A stretch of 10,138 bases of DNA from an uncultured Enterocloster sp. (GCA_944382045.1 CALWMT010000071.1:1-10138), one strand, 5' to 3'. Counted from the stretch's first letter, positions 1-7,381 are shown. Program-made: numbers and translations. The notes: generated by a model from the sequence alone, not told the origin.

Positions 1-851
1 ACCGCCGGGTAGATCTCAGCCACCACCGTCTGCTTTGCCCCGAAGCCGCCGCCGATGCGGGGCTTGATCACCCGGATCCTTGACTTGGGCAAATCCAGGG
101 CATGGGCCAGCACCCGGCGCACGTGGAAGGCGATCTGGGTGGACGCCACCACATTTAACCTGCCGTACACATCCATGTAGGTAAATGCCCGGAAGGTCTC
201 CATCATGGCCTGCTGGTTTGCCTTTGTGTGGTACACCCGCTCCACCACATGGGCGCACTCCGCAAATGCTGCCTCCAGATCCCCCGCCTCCTCCTTGCCG
301 GAGGCACAGAGATTGCGGCTGTTGTCCGCCCCCACCGGGCAGAGAGAGCGCCAGTTCTCCTCCGGATGCACCAGAATGTGGCTGTCCTTGGCCTCGTGCA
401 TGTCAAGCACTGGATCCAGCACCCGGTACTTCACCCGGATCAGCCGCATGGCGTGATCCACCGCCGCCTCGCTGCTTCCCGCCACAATCGCCACCGCGTC
501 CCCCACAAAGCGGAGCCGCCGGTCCAGTATCAGCCGGTCATAGGGGCTGGGCTCAGGAAATGTCTGCCCCGCCATGGTAAACCGCTTCTGGGGCACGTCC
601 TTCCAGGTGAGAATACACTCGATCCCCGGAATCCTTGCCGCCACCCCGCAGTCAATCTCCTCCACCAGAGCGTGGGCGTGAGGGCTTCGCAGCACCTTCA
701 CGATCAGGCAGTCCTTCGGAGCCAAATCATCCGTGTACACGGGCTTTCCCGTCACCAGGGCCCGGGCGTCCTTCTTGACAATGGGCGCGCCCACCACCCG
801 GAAGCGCTTCCCCGTCAGGGGATTTTTATATCCTTGGTATTTATTCTCCAT
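1..851 (-). CDS. xdhA: Xanthine dehydrogenase-family molybdopterin-binding subunit, C-terminal part missing (window edge)
   Basis: This is the large catalytic subunit of a molybdenum hydroxylase. In this family it binds the molybdopterin cofactor and hydroxylates a purine or another N-heterocycle or aldehyde, passing electrons to the Fe-S and FAD subunits. The first 283 residues are present in one open frame starting with ATG (851-849); the rest lies beyond the left edge. Visible features are the N-terminal a/b hammerhead region (VTGKPVYTDDL about residues 32-42, LRSPHAHA about 53-60, RLRFVGDAVAIVAG about 109-122) and the start of the Mo-binding domain, with GGGFGAKQ at 267-274, a cofactor-contacting loop of the family. 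Family members are normally 700-800 residues. The start codon shares one base with the stop of the Fe-S subunit gene (TGATG), so translation is probably coupled. Substrate cannot be decided: the E392/R-type active-site residues and the catalytic Glu lie outside the window. xdhA follows E. coli naming for the Mo subunit. Confidence 0.9.
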   Translation of the reverse strand, partial: MENKYQGYKNPLTGKRFRVVGAPIVKKDARALVTGKPVYTDDLAPKDCLIVKVLRSPHAHALVEEIDCGVAARIPGIECILTWKDVPQKRFTMAGQTFPEPSPYDRLILDRRLRFVGDAVAIVAGSSEAAVDHAMRLIRVKYRVLDPVLDMHEAKDSHILVHPEENWRSLCPVGADNSRNLCASGKEEAGDLEAAFAECAHVVERVYHTKANQQAMMETFRAFTYMDVYGRLNVVASTQIAFHVRRVLAHALDLPKSRIRVIKPRIGGGFGAKQTVVAEIYPA

Positions 852-1384
852 CACTGCCCTCCTTCGGCGCCGCAAACCGCCTCTGCGGCCAAGCCCGCCT
901 TGGCGTCCCAAGCCGCCGTCTCCGCGCCCTGGCCCGCCTTGGCGTCCAGATACTTCTTCACTGCCCGCAGCTGGGACATATACCCGCTGCAGCGGCAGAG
1001 GTTCCCCGCCAGATACTCCTTAATCTCCTCCTCGCTGGCTCCGGGTATCTCCCTCACCATGGCCAGCACATTCATAATAAAGCCCGGGCTGCAGAAGCCG
1101 CACTGCTCCCCGCCCTCTCTGGCGAGAAACATGCCGAACTCCTCCGCCTCCTCCTGGACGCCCTCCAGGGTGGTCACATGCCGCCCGGCCGCCCGCACGG
1201 CCAGGGTGGAGCAGGAAAGCACCGGCCTTCCGTCCAGCCATACGGTGCAGAGGCCGCAGTTTGCCGTCTCACAGCCCCGCTTTACACTCAGACACCCCAG
1301 CTGGCGCACCAGATCGAGAAGCAGCGTATCCGGCCGGATTTCCGCCTGCACCTGTTTTCCATTTAACCGAAATGCAATATTCAC
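851..1384 (-). CDS. xdhC: Xanthine dehydrogenase-family [2Fe-2S] subunit
   Basis: This small electron-transfer subunit (177 aa) carries two [2Fe-2S] clusters linking the Mo site to FAD. The plant-ferredoxin-type cluster ligands are Cys38, Cys43, Cys46 and Cys58 (GCETANCGLC then VLSC). The second, helical cluster domain has Cys95 and Cys98 (QCGFCSPGF) and Cys130 and Cys132 (NLCRCSGY). All eight expected cysteines are present, so the protein looks functional. The start is GTG at 1384, sharing a 4-base GTGA overlap with the stop of the FAD-subunit gene, typical of translational coupling. The family is usually about 155-160 residues. The surplus is an Ala/Gly-rich tail (about 147-177) containing a near-exact 13-residue repeat beginning DAKAG, reflected in DNA as a 16-bp direct repeat at 893-908 and 932-947. 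The tail is probably unstructured. The call is firm for family and subunit; the enzyme's substrate is not known. Confidence 0.93.
   Translation of the reverse strand: MNIAFRLNGKQVQAEIRPDTLLLDLVRQLGCLSVKRGCETANCGLCTVWLDGRPVLSCSTLAVRAAGRHVTTLEGVQEEAEEFGMFLAREGGEQCGFCSPGFIMNVLAMVREIPGASEEEIKEYLAGNLCRCSGYMSQLRAVKKYLDAKAGQGAETAAWDAKAGLAAEAVCGAEGGQ
893..947. repeat. Short in-frame direct repeat in the tail of the Fe-S subunit gene
   Basis: The 16-bp sequence GCCCGCCTTGGCGTCC occurs at 893-908 and again at 932-947, a 39-bp period. It encodes two copies of a 13-residue unit starting DAKAG in the C-terminal tail of the [2Fe-2S] subunit, after the last cluster cysteine. It looks like a small duplication within a tolerant tail. 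Confidence 0.7.
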
Positions 1385-2175
1385 TGTCGCTTCACGCTCC
1401 TTCCTCTCAGCTGCTCCATCAGCCGCCTGGTGTAGGTCTCCGCCAGGAAATGCCGGTACTCCCCGCTTCCCCGCATATTTGTGCCGTAGGAAAATGCTCC
1501 CGCAGCCTCAGCGGCCAGCCTGGGCAGGGTGTCAAAATCATCCTCCACAAGCCGCGCAAGCCTTGCCCTGCCGGGCCTGGCCCCAACGGACACAAACCAA
1601 TGCCTCCCCAGATTGGACACGCAGCAGGCAATGAGCGGAAAATCCGTCTGTGAATTTCTCTGGCTGGCATAGGCTGCCCGCCGCCCGTCCTTCCTTATAA
1701 TCACCCGCACCAGGATGTCCCTGTCGTCCCGCCGCACCGGCCGGGCCGCAAACTCCTCCAGGGAAAGGATCCCCTCGTGATAGAGCTCCACCTGGGCGTC
1801 AAGGGCCAGCAGGCAGGTGAGAATATCGGAGAATCCGAACCTTCCCCAGACGCTTCCCCCCACAGTGGCGCAGTTTCGCATCTGCACCCCCACGATGTGC
1901 CGGGTACATTCCTTAAAAATCCCCCCAAAATACCGGTTCAGCCCCTCATGGGTCTCCAGCTGGCGCAGGGTGCACATGCACCCGATGGAAAATGCGTCCT
2001 TCGTCTCCTCAATTCCATCCAGCCCCAGGCCGGACAGATCCACAATGGTCCTCTTCGTCACATTGGTCATCTTCATCCAGACCATGCCGCCAATCACCAG
2101 ACTGCTCCGCTTCTTGCAGAGCTCATATGCCTCCCCAAGGCTTTCCACCTTCACGTAATCATCCGCTCGAAACAT
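1381..2175 (-). CDS. xdhB: Xanthine dehydrogenase-family FAD-binding subunit
   Basis: This medium subunit (264 aa) of the molybdenum hydroxylase binds FAD and delivers electrons to the final acceptor. The N-terminal FAD domain (about 1-165) shows the order expected for the family: LGEAYEL near 13-19, a glycine loop SLVIGGMVWMKM near 25-36, IGCMCTLRQLE near 68-78, and the CATVGGSVWGRFGFSD segment near 102-117 followed by LLALDAQVEL. The C-terminal part fits the CO-dehydrogenase flavoprotein C-terminal domain. The protein is somewhat shorter than the usual 280-300 residues. Its first loop lacks the usual GGTD(L/I) form, having GGMVWMKM instead; from memory, related clostridial proteins share this variant. 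ATG at 2175 is preceded by a strong AAAGGAG site. It is the first gene of an FAD/Fe-S/Mo operon, the order also seen in CO-dehydrogenase-like (M-S-L) operons and unlike E. coli xdhABC. Confidence 0.88.
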   Translation of the reverse strand: MFRADDYVKVESLGEAYELCKKRSSLVIGGMVWMKMTNVTKRTIVDLSGLGLDGIEETKDAFSIGCMCTLRQLETHEGLNRYFGGIFKECTRHIVGVQMRNCATVGGSVWGRFGFSDILTCLLALDAQVELYHEGILSLEEFAARPVRRDDRDILVRVIIRKDGRRAAYASQRNSQTDFPLIACCVSNLGRHWFVSVGARPGRARLARLVEDDFDTLPRLAAEAAGAFSYGTNMRGSGEYRHFLAETYTRRLMEQLRGRSVKRQ

Positions 2176-2196
2176 GCGGTTTCTCCTTTCTCTCTG

Positions 2197-2225
2197 AATG
2201 TAAAGCAGCCGTCTGCTCCGGACAA
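2197..2225 (-). promoter_or_regulatory. Candidate sigma-A promoter for the xdhBCA operon
   Basis: On the minus strand a -35 like TTGTCC (plus 2220-2225) and a -10 like TACATT (plus 2197-2202) are separated by exactly 17 bp. Each hexamer matches 4 of 6 consensus bases. They lie in the 82-bp gap between the PBP stop and xdhB, giving a leader of about 15-20 nt that contains the ribosome binding site. A small inverted repeat (AGCAG/CTGCT) falls in the spacer. Plausible but not strong. Confidence 0.45.
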
Positions 2226-2257
2226 GCGCCGCTCTGTTTTTGCGCCGTCCGCCGCCC

Positions 2258-3682
2258 TTACCGCGTCAAATATATATCGAAAAGCTGCCTGGCGATGGGA
2301 GCCGCCGCCCGTCCCCCGGTTCCGGCCTCCTCCACCAGCACGGTGACCACCAGCTTCGGATCCTGCGCCGGGGCAAAGCCTGTGAACCAGGCATGGGTCT
2401 CCCTCCCCGTTTCAAACTCTGCGGAGCCTGTCTTCGCAGCCGCCTGATAGGCGTCCGTGCGCAGGGCGGAGGCGGTTCCCACCGTGACCACCGCCTCCAT
2501 GAGCTCCGTGAGATTTGCCGCCTCCTGGGCTGTCATCAGGCTTCCCCAGGCCTCCGGCATGAATTTCTTCACTTCTTCCTCCCCGGCGCTCACCACCCGG
2601 TCCAAAAGATACGGCTTCATGAGTGTCCCGCCGTTGGCGATAGCCGCTGTCAGCAGCGCATTGTGCAGGGGCGTCATCTCCGTCTTTCCCTGTCCCATGG
2701 AGGTCTGAAGGATTTCCCAGGTTCCCGCCCCCGGCTCCATGACAAAGGAGCTCTCCTTGTAGGGGAATCCGGTGAGGGGCAGCTCCCGGTTAAACAAAAG
2801 CTCCTCAGCCGTCCCCTTTAGCGAAGCCAGATCTAACTCAACCCCCAGGCTGGCAAACGCCCCATGGCAGGAGTTCGCAAAGGCCTGGACAAAATCCTGG
2901 CTCCCATGGGATTCCCCGTGATAGCACCGGATGGTGTAGTCCCCATTTACATAGGTGCCGCTGCAGTCAAACCGGTAGTCCTTATAGTCCAGGGGATGCT
3001 CCCGCATATATTCCAGGGCCGTGACAATCTTGAAGGTGGAGCCCGGTGGATAGAGCCCCTGGGCTGCCCGGTTTAAGAGGGGGCTCTGTCCTCCCTCGTC
3101 CGCGTTTAACACCTCCCAGTCCTGCGCCAGGGTGTTGGGGTCATAGCCCGGCTTTGACACCATGGCAAGGATCTTTCCCGTGTCCGGCTCCATGGCGATC
3201 ACCGCCCCCCTGTGATCCCCCAGGGCCGCCCAGGCCGCCTGCTGAAGCTCCGGATCCAGGGTGGTGTACACATCGTCCCCCTGGCTTTTCGCGCCTCCCA
3301 GCTCATTTACAACCTGTTCCGCCAGATTTACGTGGGAGGTGAGAAGATAAAAATTCGCCAGGGACTCAATCCCTGTTTTCCCGTTGGAGGAATAGCCCAC
3401 CACATGGTCGAAAACCGTTCCGAAGGGATAAATCCGGGTCTCATTTCCCTCCCCGTCCGTCCGGTTCTCTGCAAGCACCGTGCCGTCCGCCGCCAGGATC
3501 CGCCCCCGTACCACCCGGTTCGCGAAGCTGTCCAGCCGGGCATTGTAGGAGTTGTTGATCACGGTCTCCCTCTGTACCTGGAGAAAATATCCCATATACC
3601 CAGCCAGCCCCAGAAACAGGGCCGCCCCCAGATAGGTGACTGCCAGGATAACCTTGTTGGATTTAGGCTCTTTCTTTCCCAT
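2258..3682 (-). CDS. Class B penicillin-binding protein (PbpA-like transpeptidase)
   Basis: This membrane-anchored peptidoglycan DD-transpeptidase cross-links stem peptides, and in this setting it is the partner of the adjacent SEDS glycosyltransferase. I start it at ATG 3682 because AGAGGAGG lies just upstream; that gives 474 aa, 20 nt overlapping the SEDS gene. One N-terminal membrane segment (about 10-34) is followed by a short N-terminal module and the transpeptidase domain from about residue 140. The catalytic motif PPGSTFK gives Ser215 and Lys218, and KTGSAE gives Lys417-Gly419. The middle motif reads SCH at 271-273 (FANSCHGAFASLG) where SxN is expected: a His replaces Asn. The remaining fold is intact (RIYPFGTVFDHVVGYSS, TTLDPELQQAAW, AMEPDTGKILAMVS, HAWFTGFAPA). 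The protein is short compared with classical PBP2 or FtsI (over 550 aa) because the large dimerisation/pedestal region is reduced; this matches the M. tuberculosis PbpA architecture. FtsI or SpoVD roles are less likely. Confidence 0.92.
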   Translation of the reverse strand: MGKKEPKSNKVILAVTYLGAALFLGLAGYMGYFLQVQRETVINNSYNARLDSFANRVVRGRILAADGTVLAENRTDGEGNETRIYPFGTVFDHVVGYSSNGKTGIESLANFYLLTSHVNLAEQVVNELGGAKSQGDDVYTTLDPELQQAAWAALGDHRGAVIAMEPDTGKILAMVSKPGYDPNTLAQDWEVLNADEGGQSPLLNRAAQGLYPPGSTFKIVTALEYMREHPLDYKDYRFDCSGTYVNGDYTIRCYHGESHGSQDFVQAFANSCHGAFASLGVELDLASLKGTAEELLFNRELPLTGFPYKESSFVMEPGAGTWEILQTSMGQGKTEMTPLHNALLTAAIANGGTLMKPYLLDRVVSAGEEEVKKFMPEAWGSLMTAQEAANLTELMEAVVTVGTASALRTDAYQAAAKTGSAEFETGRETHAWFTGFAPAQDPKLVVTVLVEEAGTGGRAAAPIARQLFDIYLTR

Positions 3683-5036
3683 TTGGCCTCCTCTCCTCTT
3701 TGAGCTCCTCCTCGTCATTCTCCTTGATGATGTGAAGCCCCTGGATGATGCCGAAAACTAAGAAGGTGGCGGCCAAGGAGCTTCCGCCATAGCTGACAAG
3801 GGGCAGGGTCACCCCTGTGGAGGGGATAAATTTTGTGACGCCCCCCACATTCAGGAACACCTGGATCATGTACTCCACGCCAAGCCCAAAGGCGATGAGC
3901 TTATAGAAGGCTGCCTGCATCCGTGCCGCCGTCATCATGCACTGGATAAAGCAGCCCAGGCAGATGAGCAGAAGACAGAGGGCAAAGATCCCGCCCATCT
4001 CCTCCGATATAGCGGAGAAAATGAAGTCCTTCTCCACCACAGGGATCCGCCAGGGCATCCCCTGGCACAGCCCCATGCCGAACCACCCGCCGGTGCCGAT
4101 GGCAAAGAGAGACTGGGTGATCTGATAGCCCGTGTTGTCGATGTCCGCCCAGGGATTCCTCCAGGCCTCCACCCGGCGGCGCACATGGCCGAACAGCCCG
4201 TAAGCCGCCGCCGAGGCCCCTGCTCCCAGCCCTAAGCCGCTTCCCAGATAGAGCCAGTTCCCTGTGGCCGCAAAGAGCATGAGCAGGTAGGTGGCAAAAA
4301 AGATCAGGGCGCTCCCCAGATCCTTTGAGAGCACCAGGATAATCACGTGGGCCGCCGCTATGGCCGTGGCTGCGGCCACCCGCTTAAAATTTACGCCCTG
4401 ATAAAACATGGAGGCAGCGAAAAACACAAAGCTGATCTTCACGAATTCCGAGGGCTGAAGGGAGAACTCCCCGAAGGACAGGGACAGCTGGGCTCCGAAG
4501 CTCTCACTTCCCACCAAAAACACCAAAAACAGAATTCCCAGTCCGGCCCCCGCGTAAACCCACTGGAAGCGGTACAGCTGCCAGAACCGCTCCATCACCC
4601 AGGGAACCAGCCAGGCCCCGGCCGCAGCCGCAGCCGCAATGGCAAACTGGCGGATGGCCCGCTCCATCCCTGCGTCCAGGGAGAGCCGTGTCAGCATAAT
4701 CAGCCCGGCGCAGAGAAGCATGCAGGAATTATTCACCAGTATCCGCGAGATGTTCCGGTAAATCATGTGGGAAAAGATGGTGTAGCACAGGAAAAATACC
4801 ACCTGCGCGCAGTAAAACGCGGCCAGGCGGCTCCGCAGGTCCGGATCCTCCCGGCTCAGGTACATAACCAGATAGGCCAGAAAATGGATGGCCAGCATGG
4901 CTGCGTTCTGCCTCCGGCAGATTCCCCTTTTTCTGTCCTCATCCCTGACGGAAAAATAACGGAAATTGGCGTAGGTATAGACCGCCATCAGGAGGATCAT
5001 CACATATTTGGATATTTCCACGATCAGATTCGTCAT
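3663..5036 (-). CDS. SEDS-family peptidoglycan glycosyltransferase (RodA/FtsW/SpoVE type)
   Basis: This is a polytopic membrane glycosyltransferase that polymerises lipid II into glycan strands together with a class B PBP. Family motifs (numbered from ATG 5036, 457 aa): QPSEFVK near 194-200, SKDLGSALIFF near 237-247, NPWADIDNTGYQ near 294-305 containing the extracellular-loop Asp region needed for catalysis in the family, KDFIFSAISEEMG near 336-348, and IPSTGVTLPLVSYGGSS near 404-420. A highly charged cytoplasmic tail (ENDEEELKEERR) ends the protein. About 190 residues and several extra hydrophobic segments precede QPSE, more than in E. coli RodA and as in actinobacterial RodA, which also has KDLG rather than QPDLG. 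GTG at 5042 is an alternative start that would leave only 3 nt after GGAG; ATG 5036 is better spaced. It lies 6 nt after the U32 gene and overlaps the PBP gene, so the three are likely co-expressed. Assignment to elongation, division or sporulation is not settled. Confidence 0.93.
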   Translation of the reverse strand: MTNLIVEISKYVMILLMAVYTYANFRYFSVRDEDRKRGICRRQNAAMLAIHFLAYLVMYLSREDPDLRSRLAAFYCAQVVFFLCYTIFSHMIYRNISRILVNNSCMLLCAGLIMLTRLSLDAGMERAIRQFAIAAAAAAGAWLVPWVMERFWQLYRFQWVYAGAGLGILFLVFLVGSESFGAQLSLSFGEFSLQPSEFVKISFVFFAASMFYQGVNFKRVAAATAIAAAHVIILVLSKDLGSALIFFATYLLMLFAATGNWLYLGSGLGLGAGASAAAYGLFGHVRRRVEAWRNPWADIDNTGYQITQSLFAIGTGGWFGMGLCQGMPWRIPVVEKDFIFSAISEEMGGIFALCLLLICLGCFIQCMMTAARMQAAFYKLIAFGLGVEYMIQVFLNVGGVTKFIPSTGVTLPLVSYGGSSLAATFLVFGIIQGLHIIKENDEEELKEERRPNGKERA

Positions 5037-5042
5037 AGGCAC

Positions 5043-7355
5043 CTACTCCACTCTGCGTCTGAAATGCCCCCGGGTGAACTCCTTCACAGCCTCCTTGTCC
5101 TCCCCCATCCCTTCCGGGAACCGGGCGAATGCATTGAGGACGCGCTCCGTCTCCTCCCGGCTCTCCACCGTAAAGGAGAGCCGCAGGCTGTCCGCAGCCA
5201 GTCTCGCCGTCTCCTTAAGGCAGCCCCCAAGGGACAGGGGGAGGGGATTGAAAATCGTGTTTTGGCAGAAGGCACAGCGGTTCTTTACCGGCAGGAGGGC
5301 CCCCGTCCGATCCTTAAGCGCCGTGAGCTTCGGCGTGTGGGAGCATCCCTCCGCCGTGCTGACGGGACACTGGGCCGTCACCATCATCGGGTAGTATCCA
5401 TAGATCACCAGCTCCGCTGGAAAGTCCCGCCTCTCTCCTGCCCGGACCACCGGCTCCATCTCCCGGCGGGTCAGCTCCAGCGGGAGCGTGAAAAACGCCG
5501 CGCCCAGCTCCTTTAATGTCTCATTGGCAGCGCTGTTCCAGCTGTAGACCGAGGAATCAAGGCCAACTGGAAGGCGGTTTCCCTTCTCCCGGAGCCACAC
5601 AGCCTCCTCCAGATTCTTCGCCAGAATCCCGTCAAAGCCCGCATCCAGAAGCTGCTGCCAGCTCCGTGCAAAATATGCCTCCTCCCGGCTTCGGAAAATG
5701 TGGGGCAGCATGAGCCAGCACTCCTTCCCCGCCCTGCGGCAGTCCCGCACCCGATCCGCCCAGGTCTCCGGCGCAAATCCCCCTGCATCCAGATAGATCC
5801 GGGACGCCTGCGCCGCGTTCAGCGCAGGGCCAAGCTGCCAGGCCTCCTCCAGGGAAATGGTAAGCTTCGGGCCTGAGGCTGCTGCGGTTCTGCCTTCTGC
5901 CGCAGCCGTTCCCGCCGCATGCCTTGGCTCGGCCGCCGCAGGCTCTGGCTCGGCCGCACCGCCTCCCGCCGCGTGCTCTGTCTCTTCCGCGCCGCCTCCC
6001 GCCGCAGGCTCTGGCTCTGCCGCGCTCACCGGCTCTGCACCGTCCATCTCCCGGCGCCGCCGGCCCACCATGGCCTCCTGCAGGGCCTCCAACCCATCTC
6101 TCCGCAGCTTATTCAGCGCCTGAACCGGGAGAAAAAGCTCTCCCTCCAGGTCCACCGACAGCTCCTTCATCGCAAAAGGCGTCCCGCCCGTTTTCCCCAG
6201 CTGCCGCGCCGCGCTCTCCTCTGTGGCCGGCTGCTTCTGGGCCCTCTGGCACACATCCCCGCAGACCTCGACCTTCACATCCCCGGATTCAAGAAGCAGC
6301 CGCGCTGCCTCCCCCTCCCGAAAAACAGCCCTTGCAGACACCGGCTCCTTTGGCTCCTTCCCCACAAATGCCTCGTCCAGATAGTCAAACAGCGCCTGAT
6401 TTCCCTGGCGGAAAGCAGGCTTCTCTCCCAGGGCAAGCATGTCTCTCCCATTGTGCTTTTTATAATATCCCTGGGTGAATTCCGGGCGGCTGGCCAGATC
6501 TAAGAGGGCCCGCTTGTCCTCCGGCTCCACATAGTATCCCTCTCTTCCCTGCTCCAGATACCGGTCCACATATTTTCTGTAAATGCTCACCACGCCTGCC
6601 ACATAGCGGGGGCTCTTCATCCGCCCCTCGATCTTCAAGGAATATGCACCGGCCTCCAAAATGTCCGGCAGAATATCCAATGTGCAGAGATCCTTCATGC
6701 TCAGCACATTGCCCTTAAGGATCGGCTTCCCGTCCTCCCAAACCTGATAGGGAAGACGGCAGGGCTGGGCGCAGCGCCCCCGGTTGCCGCTCCGCCCTCC
6801 AATCAGGCTGCTCATCAGGCACTGGCCGGAATAGCAGTAACACAGAGCGCCGTGGACAAAGACCTCCACCTCCAGCCCAGTCTCCCGGCGGATGCGGCGG
6901 ATCTCCTCCAGGGAAATCTCCCTGGCCGGCACCACGCGGCAGCAGCCCAGCTCTCCCAGGAGCTTGGCCCCCCACTGGCTGGTTATAGTCATCTGGGTGC
7001 TGGCGTGAAGCTCCATGCCGGGGAAATGCTCCCGCATCACACGCAAGGCCCCCAGATCCTGGACGATCACCCCGTCCAAGCCCTGCCGGTAAAAGGGCGT
7101 CATATAATCTGTGAGCTCCGCAAGCTCCTCCTCCTTGAACAGGGTGTTCACCGTCATGTACAGCCGCCGCCCGTGGAAGTGGACAAAATCAATGGCTCCT
7201 AAAAGCCCCTCCTCGTCCGCGTTCTCCGCGTAAGCCCTGGCCCCAAACCGGGGGCCTCCCATATAGGCTGCGTCCGCGCCGGCCGCCACCGCTGCCCGCA
7301 GGCAGTCCAGGGAGCCTGCCGGAGCCAGAAGCTCCACCTTTTTCTTCTCTCTCAT
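5043..7355 (-). CDS. U32 peptidase-family protein with DUF3656 region (RlhA/YdcP-like, probable RNA hydroxylation)
   Basis: Despite the 'peptidase' family name, characterised relatives (E. coli RlhA and TrhP, and UbiU/UbiV) are Fe-S proteins for hydroxylation; RlhA, which shares the long U32 plus DUF3656 layout, makes 5-hydroxycytidine in 23S rRNA. I infer a similar RNA-modification role. The start is ATG 7355 with AAAAAAGGAG upstream; the protein is 770 aa. The U32 core has ELLAPAGSLDCLRAA at 8-22, HASTQMTITSQWGAKLL at 117-133, then GALCYCYSGQC (Cys172, 174, 179) and GRCAQPC (Cys195, 199), the cysteine cluster expected to hold a [4Fe-4S] centre, and SLKIEGRMKSPRYVAG at 239-254. The DUF3656-type part runs from about 275 to 435. 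A repetitive Ala/Glu/Pro/Gly linker (440-494) separates it from a second barrel-like part (495-770) carrying Cys663, Cys671, Cys694 and Cys697, a possible second metal site. A collagenase-like protease role is possible but less supported. The exact RNA target is unknown. Confidence 0.9.
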   Translation of the reverse strand: MREKKKVELLAPAGSLDCLRAAVAAGADAAYMGGPRFGARAYAENADEEGLLGAIDFVHFHGRRLYMTVNTLFKEEELAELTDYMTPFYRQGLDGVIVQDLGALRVMREHFPGMELHASTQMTITSQWGAKLLGELGCCRVVPAREISLEEIRRIRRETGLEVEVFVHGALCYCYSGQCLMSSLIGGRSGNRGRCAQPCRLPYQVWEDGKPILKGNVLSMKDLCTLDILPDILEAGAYSLKIEGRMKSPRYVAGVVSIYRKYVDRYLEQGREGYYVEPEDKRALLDLASRPEFTQGYYKKHNGRDMLALGEKPAFRQGNQALFDYLDEAFVGKEPKEPVSARAVFREGEAARLLLESGDVKVEVCGDVCQRAQKQPATEESAARQLGKTGGTPFAMKELSVDLEGELFLPVQALNKLRRDGLEALQEAMVGRRRREMDGAEPVSAAEPEPAAGGGAEETEHAAGGGAAEPEPAAAEPRHAAGTAAAEGRTAAASGPKLTISLEEAWQLGPALNAAQASRIYLDAGGFAPETWADRVRDCRRAGKECWLMLPHIFRSREEAYFARSWQQLLDAGFDGILAKNLEEAVWLREKGNRLPVGLDSSVYSWNSAANETLKELGAAFFTLPLELTRREMEPVVRAGERRDFPAELVIYGYYPMMVTAQCPVSTAEGCSHTPKLTALKDRTGALLPVKNRCAFCQNTIFNPLPLSLGGCLKETARLAADSLRLSFTVESREETERVLNAFARFPEGMGEDKEAVKEFTRGHFRRRVE
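5892..6023. repeat. 66-bp tandem duplication encoding an Ala/Glu/Pro/Gly linker
   Basis: Two consecutive 66-bp units (minus-strand reading 6023-5958 and 5957-5892) each encode 22 residues beginning AAEPEPAA in the U32-family protein. GCCGCAGGCTCTGGCT recurs at 5935 and 6001. Within the units, shorter AAGGG and HAAG elements are also repeated. The second copy has diverged in its latter half. The reading frame is preserved, so this is a linker expansion, not a disruption. Confidence 0.75.
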
Positions 7356-7381
7356 TCCAATCTCCTTTTTTGCTAGAGCGC

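Noticed and set aside
228..1634. 468-codon open frame on the plus strand
   Set aside because: It lies antisense to three intact xdh genes that carry all expected motifs. Its own translation is rich in Pro, His and Arg with no recognisable domain; long antisense frames are common in GC-rich DNA.
3683..3718. 12-residue longer start for the PBP
   Set aside because: AGGAGG lies just before the internal ATG at 3682, and the extra residues do not resemble the family.
4347..5516. 389-codon open frame on the plus strand
   Set aside because: It is antisense to the SEDS gene and the end of the U32 gene, has low-complexity composition and no motifs.
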